NCBI GenBank assembly: GCA_035649575.1
Contig: DASRJH010000154.1
Span: forward strand, 1 to 7,806
Direction: 5' to 3'
Length of the DNA stretch: 7,806 nucleotides
From: DASVAL01 sp035649575
GTDB lineage: Bacteria > Planctomycetota > UBA1135 > UBA2386
The translations under genes were made by a program, and so were the position numbers. Below the pieces are notes generated by a model. The model was not told the origin of the DNA and searched no databases. It saw only the letters and a list, made by a program, of their open reading frames with translations. Position 1 is the stretch's first letter. Each line of letters starts with the position of its first letter. This document shows positions 1-6,506 of this stretch, one piece after another.

Positions 1-191
1 GTGAACTCCTCGACCTTGGCGAGCTTCATGTCGTCGACCGCCGCGCGCACGGCCTTCATGTCGACGAGGTTCGCGAGCGGCAGTGCCGCGACGGCGCCGC
101 CGCCGAGCGACAGCTTCAACAAGTCACGGCGATTCATCCCGGCTGCCTGCGCGTTGGAACGCTGGGTCCGGACCTCTGATCGGTCGTCCAT
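1..191 (-). CDS. Tat-exported protein, N-terminus only (possible molybdopterin oxidoreductase)
   Basis: Only the first 63 residues are inside the window; the frame is open at the left edge. The ATG at 191 is preceded by AAGGAG with an 8-nt spacer, which favours it over the internal ATG at 137. The N-terminus is a classical twin-arginine signal: a polar n-region, then RRDLLKLS (residues 21-28), then a Gly/Ala/Leu-rich h-region to about residue 40. This implies export of a folded, probably cofactor-bearing protein. The segment after it (NLVDMKAVRAAVDDMKLAKV, then EEFT) resembles the linker before the first [4Fe-4S] motif in formate dehydrogenase-type molybdopterin oxidoreductases. The CxxC motifs that would prove this lie outside the window. 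The gene starts 53 bp after the decaheme cytochrome with no obvious terminator between, so the two are probably co-transcribed. Export by Tat is well supported; the enzyme identity is inference, and another Tat-dependent redox protein is possible. Confidence 0.8.
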   Translation of the reverse strand, partial: MDDRSEVRTQRSNAQAAGMNRRDLLKLSLGGGAVAALPLANLVDMKAVRAAVDDMKLAKVEEF

Positions 192-199
192 GCTCTCTG

Positions 200-205
200 C
201 TCCTT
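200..205 (-). promoter_or_regulatory. Shine-Dalgarno sequence for the Tat-signal gene
   Basis: On the minus strand AAGGAG lies 8 nt before the ATG at 191. It is the best ribosome-binding site in the window. It fixes the start of the Tat-signal protein and shows that this short edge fragment is a real gene start. Confidence 0.75.
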
Positions 206-244
206 TGCGGCTGCTCTGGCCCGCCGTCCTGTGCCGTCGTGGTG

Positions 245-3124
245 CTAATACGGTTTGTGCATGCGCTCGACGTCCCACTCGCGGCCACGCGAGTGGCACA
301 CGCCGCAGGCTTCGTTGCCGAACGCGTCCTTGTTGACCGCGATGTGCGCCTGCGCGTCCGTCGAGTCGTGGCACGCGCCGCACACGACGGTCCAGCGTCC
401 GATCGCGGTCACCTGCTGCGTCGGGTGCGCGCGCTCCGCCGGCTCCTTCCACGCGTTGTTCTCGTGGCACTTCGCGCAGTTGGCCGTGCCGCCGGGCAGC
501 GCCGGGAAGATGACGTGCTCGTAGTTCGAGATCCCGAAGTTGTTCGGATACGAGCCCGAGCCGCTGCCGACGATGTCGTAGGTGGCCGCGTTCGCGAGGC
601 TCGACCCCTGGTGGATCTTGTGCAACATCGTGCGGAAGCTCACCGTCAATCCGGTCGTCGGCGGCGCGGCTCCGGCCACGTACTGCGGGCGGTCCTCCGA
701 TCCCGACGTGCCGTGGCAGAGCACGCAGGATTCGAAGCCACGCCGGCCGAAGCCGTGGAACGCGAGCTCCTGGTGACAGTTGAAGCAGCTCGTGCCGCTC
801 GCGATCAGCTCGTAGGGCTCCACGGCGGTCGCCGAGCCCACGAGGAAGTCGACGTTCTCCGAGTCCGACGTCGACTTGTAGCTGTTCGACTCACCCCACA
901 GGTCGAGCGTGAACGTGCGCGAGCTCCAGATGCCGAGCGTGTAGGTCCCGTCGACGATCGGCTTGCCGGTCCACTTGCCGGACGAGTCCCCCAATCCGGG
1001 CGACGCGTTCAGCGCGAGCGGGAAGGTCGAGGGCATCTTGAAATCGGTGGTGTAGCTCGCGATCACAGTGCCGGCGCCGAACTCGGTCACCTCGGTGATC
1101 GTGCCCCCCGCCAGGCCCACTGAGAACTGAGCCGGCTGCACGGTCGTCAGCGTGACTTCCTTGACCGTCGCGCCGGCTGCGTGCGCGAATGCGAGCCCGG
1201 CCTTGTAGCTGGTCGTGTATGGCGACGAGAACCACAGCCGGTTGCCTTCGACATACTGGATGCGCACGTATTCCTCGAGGCCGACAACGGTGTCGTCGAC
1301 CACGATGTAGTCGTCGCGCACGAGGCCCGTGACATCGTTCACGTCGATGTAGTTCTGCGGCGCGGCGCTCGCTGCCGTGAGGGTCTTGGTGGGACCCGTG
1401 GCCGCGCGCAACCACACGCTGTCCGGCGCGCTGGTCGTGTTCAAGTGCGGCGCGTTCGCGGTCGTGAACGCGCTGAGCGTGCCCACGGCCGACACGCCGA
1501 TCCGCTCGAGGTCGACCTTCATCGGCACGTTCACCGTGAAGGGCTGCGAACCCGTGAGCACTTCCTTCGGCAAGGTCGTGTTGAGGATCAGGTTGTAGTT
1601 CCCGGTCGGGCCCGAGATCACGACCGACGGGTTGCTGAGGGACGGCGTCGCGTTGATCGGATCGATGTCCGCGCCCTGGTCGTCGACGATGCGGAGCCTG
1701 AACTGGATCTTCTCGCCCGGATCGATCTTGCCGTTGGGGGTCGGCGTCCCGAGCGCCTCGCCGACGTTCGTGACGATGAGGTTGAGACCCGGTTCGAAGT
1801 TCGGGTCGAGCAGCGGATGCAGGTGCGCGTCGTAGGTCGCCAACGGGTTGCCCTGCGGCGCGTGACAGAACAGGCAGTTCGCGTTGTTCGCCTGCGCCCC
1901 CATCGTCTGCCCGTTCGAGGTGTAGTTCTGGTTCCACACCACGTCGTCGTGGCACGAGCCGCACGCCTGGCGCGATGGCTGGTCCTTGTAGAGGTCACCC
2001 TGCGCCGGCGCGACCAACGGCCCCGAGCCGTCCGGGTCACCGTGGCACACGACGCAGTTCGACGGGCCCTTGCGGATCTCGTCCTCGGTCGCCTTGTCGG
2101 TGCTCGAGAGCGCCGTGTAACCCTGGTCGCGCGGCATCGCCACGAGACCCTGCGGCCACGCCGGGAACGGCACGTTCGAGAAGTCCGTGAACGCGACGAC
2201 ATACGGCTTCGGCGGCGCCGTGTAGTCGCGCGCGCCGCTCGGCAAGGTCGTGACGCCGAGCACGGAGGGCAGGTGCTTGCCCGCGTGGATCTTGTGGATC
2301 ATCACGCGGAAGTCGATCGACGTGTCGGGCGTGTTGCCCGCGATGTTGTTGTCCTCGCCCCCCGCCGTGTGGCACATCACGCACAGCTTGACGTCGTTGC
2401 GCGTGCCGCCGTGCACGCGCAGATGCTCGTGACAGCGGTTGCAATTGCCCATGGTCACGACCTCGCGGTGCGCCAGCGTCGTCGCGCTGCGGAACAGGAA
2501 GTCGAACGTCGCGTTCGCGGTGTCGTGCTTGAAAGCGCCATCGACCCGGAAGTTCCAGCCGATCGTGAAGCCCACCGTGTAGGTGCCGTCGAGCAGCGCC
2601 TGGCCCGTGAGCTCGCCGTCGTCGGCCCCGAACGAAGCCGTGTCGAAGAACGGCGCGAGATACGTCGCCGGAAGCGGCGGCGCGAACGTGTACGTGTACG
2701 AGCCGTCCGTGTTCTGCACCGACGCGTCGATCAGATCGTTCTGCTCCGCGATGACGCGCTGGTAGTTGAAGGTCGGGCCCGAGACCATCGCGCTGCCGCC
2801 CGAGAGCTCCGTGATGTCCCAGTCGCTCGTGTCCGTCTTCTTCAGCGTGTAGTTCACGGTCACGCGATCGCCGACCAGGAACGCGCCGTTGCTGCCGGTC
2901 CCGCCGGTCACCGACAGGATCGTGGCGTTCAAGCCGGGCAGGTTGTCGCCTTGCGTGAGCTCCTGATTCGTCCCCACGGGCCCTGGCGGGCCGGCGGGGC
3001 CGGGCGGACCGGCAGGTCCCCGCTCCCCTTCACAGCTGCTGCCGACCAAGGCGGCGAACGCGAGCAACGCGCCAAAGCGCGCACAGACCCCATGACGATG
3101 ACATGACGCCTTCGAGGTACGCAT
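245..3124 (-). CDS. OmcA/MtrC-family decaheme c-type cytochrome, probable surface lipoprotein
   Basis: Multiheme cytochrome that likely carries electrons across or along the outer membrane to extracellular acceptors. There are 959 residues and ten CxxCH heme sites, five at 228-421 (CNRCH, CVMCH, CVVCH, CGSCH, CLFCH) and five at 780-944 (CFNCH, CVLCH, CAKCH, CGACH, CGVCH). Each set holds the family motif FR-x-M-[IL]-HKIH between its second and third heme (272-280 and 830-838). The N-terminus has basic residues, a hydrophobic stretch and Cys31 in an atypical lipobox (VGSSC), followed by a collagen-like stretch (33-51). Beta domains fill about 60-215 and 440-770, giving the domain I-IV order known from MtrC, OmcA and MtrF. 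It is longer than MtrC and OmcA (roughly 670-735 residues), mainly because of an insertion in domain III. Domain III has no cysteine. No good ribosome-binding site precedes the ATG at 3124, but this start yields a sensible signal peptide. No MtrA- or MtrB-like partner is visible here. Confidence 0.96.
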   Translation of the reverse strand: MRTSKASCHRHGVCARFGALLAFAALVGSSCEGERGPAGPPGPAGPPGPVGTNQELTQGDNLPGLNATILSVTGGTGSNGAFLVGDRVTVNYTLKKTDTSDWDITELSGGSAMVSGPTFNYQRVIAEQNDLIDASVQNTDGSYTYTFAPPLPATYLAPFFDTASFGADDGELTGQALLDGTYTVGFTIGWNFRVDGAFKHDTANATFDFLFRSATTLAHREVVTMGNCNRCHEHLRVHGGTRNDVKLCVMCHTAGGEDNNIAGNTPDTSIDFRVMIHKIHAGKHLPSVLGVTTLPSGARDYTAPPKPYVVAFTDFSNVPFPAWPQGLVAMPRDQGYTALSSTDKATEDEIRKGPSNCVVCHGDPDGSGPLVAPAQGDLYKDQPSRQACGSCHDDVVWNQNYTSNGQTMGAQANNANCLFCHAPQGNPLATYDAHLHPLLDPNFEPGLNLIVTNVGEALGTPTPNGKIDPGEKIQFRLRIVDDQGADIDPINATPSLSNPSVVISGPTGNYNLILNTTLPKEVLTGSQPFTVNVPMKVDLERIGVSAVGTLSAFTTANAPHLNTTSAPDSVWLRAATGPTKTLTAASAAPQNYIDVNDVTGLVRDDYIVVDDTVVGLEEYVRIQYVEGNRLWFSSPYTTSYKAGLAFAHAAGATVKEVTLTTVQPAQFSVGLAGGTITEVTEFGAGTVIASYTTDFKMPSTFPLALNASPGLGDSSGKWTGKPIVDGTYTLGIWSSRTFTLDLWGESNSYKSTSDSENVDFLVGSATAVEPYELIASGTSCFNCHQELAFHGFGRRGFESCVLCHGTSGSEDRPQYVAGAAPPTTGLTVSFRTMLHKIHQGSSLANAATYDIVGSGSGSYPNNFGISNYEHVIFPALPGGTANCAKCHENNAWKEPAERAHPTQQVTAIGRWTVVCGACHDSTDAQAHIAVNKDAFGNEACGVCHSRGREWDVERMHKPY
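2972..3028 (-). repeat. Collagen-like Gly-X-Y stretch within the decaheme cytochrome
   Basis: Codes for residues 33-51: GER, GPA, GPP, GPA, GPP, GPV and a final G, that is six Gly-X-Y triplets. It starts two residues after the predicted lipidated Cys31 and ends before the first beta domain. The placement suggests a flexible or rod-like spacer between the lipid anchor and the cytochrome body. Six triplets are few for a stable collagen trimer, so a simple Pro/Gly linker is equally possible. At DNA level it is a short run of GC-rich imperfect repeats. Confidence 0.8.
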
Positions 3125-3328
3125 GGTGGGAGTGCGGATGAGGGCTTCAGGCCAACGGAGGCGATGAACGCCATCGAGGGCTCAGCCTGGCCAAGCACAC
3201 GTTTCCCCACCATCGCGACCTGCGTCAAGGCGGGCGCGAGAACTGTGACGGAGTCGGCACTTCTTGCTGGCGCATGCGATCGCGTCCGCGGTGCGGTGAC
3301 CGTCATCGACATGACACCGCGTCAGAAT

Positions 3329-3354
3329 CGCGCCGGCGCGTGCAGCTCCGGAGC
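3329..3354 (-). terminator. Pair of GC-rich palindromes after the deacetylase gene, possible terminator
   Basis: Two perfect palindromes lie directly downstream of the deacetylase stop at 3357: GCTCCGGAGC at 3345-3354 and CGCGCCGGCGCG at 3329-3340. In RNA each would give only a 3-4 bp stem with a small loop, and no U-run follows, so this is not a typical intrinsic terminator. It could help end transcription before the cytochrome gene, or be chance in GC-rich DNA. Confidence 0.2.
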
Positions 3355-3356
3355 AC

Positions 3357-4430
3357 TCAGGCGCGCCGCAACAGTCGCCGGACCAGCCCCGGATCCGCGC
3401 CGCTCGTGCAGTACTCGAACAGCGTCGCATCGTCCGGCGGCGAGATCCGAGGCAGCGCGAACGGATCGGTGTGGCCGTCGACGAGCGCGGGCGGGTCGGT
3501 GACGACGGCAGCGCGAAACCGCGCCGAAGCCAGTCGCCGTACCGGGCCGGACGAGCGCCCATAGGGGAACGAAAGGAAGGCCGGCGTCACGCCAATGTGT
3601 TCGCGGACGTCGTCGATGCAGCGCGACAATTCCAACCCGATGCGCCCGGTACTGCGCGTCGGCAACGACAGGTGATCGCGCGTGTGCGCACCGATGTGGA
3701 AGCCCGCGTGCATGGCCTGCAGTGCCCGGACTTCCTCCCAGTTCATGGTCAGCCGCGGCGGCGCCACGGCCGGCCTGAGCTGCGACCGCAGCGCCGCGAG
3801 CAGATGACGGCGCTGGTAGAAGTCGGCTTCGAGCAGCAGTTCGCAGAGCCGCGCATGAGAGGCGTCGACGTCGTTCTGGACCCGCAGATCGAACGACATG
3901 CGGCCGAAGGTGTCGAGGGCCAGCGACAGCTCGCACGCAGCGTCGAGGTGCAGCGCCTGCGCCGTGCGCGCGTGAAACATCGAGTAGAGCTCGTCGACCC
4001 ATGGCGGGTCGCCGCGCTCGACGTAGCCGGTGGCGAGAAAGAAGGTCGCCGGCAGCCCCAGGGAAGCGAGGATCGGCGCGGCAACCGTGTAGTTGTCGCG
4101 ATAGCCGTCGTCGAACGTGAGCACCACCGAACCGGGCTCGAGGCTCCTGCCTTGATCGAGCTCGGCAGCGAGCGCCGTCAGCGGCACCACGCGGCGGTGG
4201 GCGGCGAGGAACTTCATCTGCCGCTCGAACACCTCGGGGTCGGTCGTGTTCCGCGGGTCGACCCACGGGCGGGTCTCGAGGTCCGGCACGCTGTGATACA
4301 CGAGGATGGCGCCGCCGTGCCGATCGTCGCCGAACAGGCGGCACAGACGCTGGGCACTCGAGTGCAGCAGCGCCTTCTCGCACAGTGCGGCCAGCCTCCA
4401 GCGCAGGCGCATTGGCGGTGGCGACGGCAT
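3357..4430 (-). CDS. Polysaccharide deacetylase family protein (CE4/NodB domain)
   Basis: Likely a metal-dependent carbohydrate esterase that removes N- or O-acetyl groups from a cell-surface polysaccharide. With the ATG at 4430 it has 357 residues. The NodB motifs are all present. ILVYHSV (42-48) opens the domain. TFDDG (105-109) holds the catalytic Asp and the metal-binding Asp. HTRDH (249-253) fits H-[ST]-x-x-H and supplies the two metal-binding His. FPYG (288-291) is motif 3, and LPRI (326-329) lies near the C-terminus. The start is uncertain: a TTG at 4484 with an upstream GAGG, a GTG at 4460, or an ATG at 4412 are also possible, and none has a strong ribosome-binding site. I see no signal peptide or membrane segment, so its site of action is unclear. 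It follows the beta-helix gene on the same strand by about 110-170 bp, so the two may share a transcript. The substrate cannot be told from sequence. Confidence 0.92.
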   Translation of the reverse strand: MPSPPPMRLRWRLAALCEKALLHSSAQRLCRLFGDDRHGGAILVYHSVPDLETRPWVDPRNTTDPEVFERQMKFLAAHRRVVPLTALAAELDQGRSLEPGSVVLTFDDGYRDNYTVAAPILASLGLPATFFLATGYVERGDPPWVDELYSMFHARTAQALHLDAACELSLALDTFGRMSFDLRVQNDVDASHARLCELLLEADFYQRRHLLAALRSQLRPAVAPPRLTMNWEEVRALQAMHAGFHIGAHTRDHLSLPTRSTGRIGLELSRCIDDVREHIGVTPAFLSFPYGRSSGPVRRLASARFRAAVVTDPPALVDGHTDPFALPRISPPDDATLFEYCTSGADPGLVRRLLRRA

Positions 4431-4596
4431 CAAGACACGATTGTCGGCGATCTTGCTCACTTGAAGCAGGGCTCCGCGTGCCAACGTAGATCGCCCTCGC
4501 GCAGCGGATACCGGGTCAAGACCCGAAACGCGCCTGGATCCTTCCCCGGCCAGCTGGCTCCGTGCGGCGGTGTCGCCCGACGCACGCAGCAGGAAA

Positions 4597-6264
4597 TCAG
4601 TCCGGGACGCGCACGTCGAAGTTGGCGCGGAAGTGGCGAGCGACCGTCGTGCCGGTCAGGTTCTCGTTCCAGTTGGCCCGCGATTGCAGGCGCGCGCGAG
4701 CCAGGAATGACTCGAGGCTGCCGGCCCCGCCGGTGGCGGCGTCGTAGTCGGCGATGGTCTCCTGGGGCCGGGGATACGACACCCGGACCGCCACGGACTC
4801 CGCATCGTTGACGGCCACGCGCCACTCTTCGAGCGACATCTGCTGCTGGGCGTAGAACATCCACGTGTTCGCCGGGGCGAACGAGAACAATCGGTTGCCG
4901 ACCGACGTGAAGCCCTCGAGCGCAGCGCTGTAATCGGCGTGGAACAGCTCGGTGGCGCCAATCTCCTGCAGGTCGTTGTCGCGCAGCCGGAGGCCGGCGA
5001 AGCGGTGGCCGAACAACATCAGCGGCGCTCCCCATCCGTAGGCGACGTTGTCGTGGAACGTCGTGTCGTTGACGCCGACGCCGGGCGTGCTCTCGAACAC
5101 GTAGCCCAGCGGCTGCGTACCGGTGATCTGATGCGCGGCGACGTTGTAGGCGATCTCGCCGGCGGCCAGACACTGGAACGCCGCGGCCCAACCGCGTCGG
5201 TAGGTTTCGCTGATGTCGCGGCCGTCGAGCATCACGTTGCCGATGACGGCGGCCGTGACGGCACCGTTGCCCACGATGTCGCTGCCGATCAGCATGTTGA
5301 TGGCATTGCCGAGGAACACGTTGTCGCGGATCACGCCGCCGGAGCGGGCCTGCATGCCGTGCGAGGCGCCGCGGGCGATGATGTTGCCGCGGACGGTCAT
5401 GCTGCTCGTGTTGTTGCCCTGCAGGTAGACGTTGTGCCGGTAGGGCGTTGCATTGGCGCCGGGAACGACGGAGCTCCAGCCATTGTGGTCGAACACGCAC
5501 TGCTCGAGCAGGAAGCCGTCGACTCCATCGACGTAGAGGCCTTGGGCGTGTCCGTCCGTGACCGTGAAAGCATCAGTGATCACGCTGCGACGCAGCTTCA
5601 AGTCATGGTGGCTGCCCTGCAGACGCACGTTGACGAAGAAGCTGCTGATTGCGCAGTCTTCGATCAACACACGGGTACACGGGGCCAGCAGGCTGATGCC
5701 GATGGACCCGCGGACTCCCGTGGGATCGTCTGCCTGGAAGTCCAGGCCGACGAAGGCGACGTCGTGCACGCCGACAGTGTGCACGGTCAGACCCGCATCG
5801 GTGCGGCACACCAATCTCGGGCGAACCCCGGAAGAGCCATAGGTGGTCACCACCATCGGTTCGTCGGCCGAGCGGCCCGACAGGCGCCAATCGCCGAGTC
5901 CCTCGAGGAACGTGTCGCCCCGCATGATGTGCAGCCAGTCGGGCTGCCCATCGCGCAGCAGGTTGCGGGCACCCTTGAGCGTCCGCTTGGCGCTGTCCTC
6001 GGAGAAGCCGCTGTAGTTGTCGCTGCCGCTGCTCGAGCTCACATACACGTGCAGGGTGCCGGGGCTCGGCTGCAACGGCGTCCAATCGAGGGGCTGGGGC
6101 ACGGGACTGGGGGTCGCCGCCGAGGATGGCGCCACCCGGGTCCCGCCGCACGCAGCGGCCAGTGCGAGCAGAACGGCGCATCCGGTGCGGGAGGCGATCG
6201 CAGTGCGACCGTGGCGATCCGGCTCCGAGAATCGGTGAGGGGGTGTCTCGAGCATGTTCCACAT
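4597..6264 (-). CDS. Right-handed parallel beta-helix protein, probable lipoprotein
   Basis: A 555-residue secreted protein with a pectate-lyase-like fold. After a long basic n-region comes a short hydrophobic segment (about 29-38) and a likely lipidated Cys39 (LAAACGG), then a Pro/Ser-rich linker to about 68. The start of the fold (YVSSSSGSDNYSGFSEDS, about 74-91, then KRTL and LLRDG-PDW-H--RGDTF) is typical of bacterial beta-helix proteins of unknown function. Residues about 150-460 contain repeated short strands with Asn/Asp/Gly turns, such as VRGNIIARG, IRDNVFLGN and VIGNVMLDG, as expected of helix rungs. The tail (SLESFLARARLQSRANWNENL, about 516-536) also recurs in such proteins. Catalytic residues cannot be assigned. 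The frame is open upstream to 6906, but that part lies antiphase over the TolC-type gene and is not protein-like, so the start is placed at 6264 (ATG at 6255 also possible). Being next to a deacetylase, it may bind, cleave or epimerise a polysaccharide. Confidence 0.88.
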   Translation of the reverse strand: MWNMLETPPHRFSEPDRHGRTAIASRTGCAVLLALAAACGGTRVAPSSAATPSPVPQPLDWTPLQPSPGTLHVYVSSSSGSDNYSGFSEDSAKRTLKGARNLLRDGQPDWLHIMRGDTFLEGLGDWRLSGRSADEPMVVTTYGSSGVRPRLVCRTDAGLTVHTVGVHDVAFVGLDFQADDPTGVRGSIGISLLAPCTRVLIEDCAISSFFVNVRLQGSHHDLKLRRSVITDAFTVTDGHAQGLYVDGVDGFLLEQCVFDHNGWSSVVPGANATPYRHNVYLQGNNTSSMTVRGNIIARGASHGMQARSGGVIRDNVFLGNAINMLIGSDIVGNGAVTAAVIGNVMLDGRDISETYRRGWAAAFQCLAAGEIAYNVAAHQITGTQPLGYVFESTPGVGVNDTTFHDNVAYGWGAPLMLFGHRFAGLRLRDNDLQEIGATELFHADYSAALEGFTSVGNRLFSFAPANTWMFYAQQQMSLEEWRVAVNDAESVAVRVSYPRPQETIADYDAATGGAGSLESFLARARLQSRANWNENLTGTTVARHFRANFDVRVPD

Positions 6265-6506
6265 CTCTGACGAGTTGCGTTGGCTGGTGGTGTCGTGCTG
6301 GATCCCGCCAAGTGAATTCCAGCAGGCGCTGCGGCACCCGGAACTGCGCCCTTGATGCCAGGAATCGGCTCGGCCTCCCATCCGGTGAGGACCCTCAGGC
6401 AGCCTGGAGCGAACGCCCGAGACGCGCGCTCGCCGGTCCGCGGCCGCGCCGCGCTTGCCACTGGTGCGCAGGATCTGCGGGGCCGTCAGAGACCGCGCGG
6501 CTGTTC
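6265..6506. other. Intergenic region upstream of the beta-helix gene
   Basis: This 242-bp gap separates the TolC-type stop from the beta-helix start and has no credible gene. It should hold the promoter of the beta-helix gene. The only candidate I see is TGGAATTCACTTGGCG on the minus strand (6306-6321), which keeps the GG-N10-GC core of a sigma-54 site about 40-50 bp before the start. Such a core is common by chance in GC-rich DNA. No clear terminator hairpin follows the TolC-type gene. Confidence 0.4.

Noticed and set aside
3081..3103. Cys8-His9 and Cys14 of the cytochrome as an eleventh heme site
   Set aside because: They do not form CxxCH and lie in the signal peptide, which is removed from the mature protein.
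1181..3106. Long plus-strand open frame of 641 codons opposite the cytochrome gene
   Set aside because: Its product is almost only Arg, Val, Ala and Asp with no domain pattern. It is an antisense shadow typical of high-GC coding DNA, and the opposite strand has ten heme motifs.
3200..3228. TTGACG-17 bp-GAAACG as a sigma-70 promoter for the cytochrome gene
   Set aside because: The -35 half is good but the -10 half lacks the key TA...T bases, so I do not call it a promoter.
2929..3312. Minus-strand frame of 127 codons covering the gap before the cytochrome gene
   Set aside because: More than half lies out of frame within the start of the cytochrome gene, it has no motif or ribosome-binding site, and its composition matches a shadow frame.
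4939..6270. Plus-strand open frame of 443 codons opposite the beta-helix gene
   Set aside because: Low-complexity Val/Ala/Asp/Gln/His composition, no recognisable motif, and complete overlap with a well-supported minus-strand gene.
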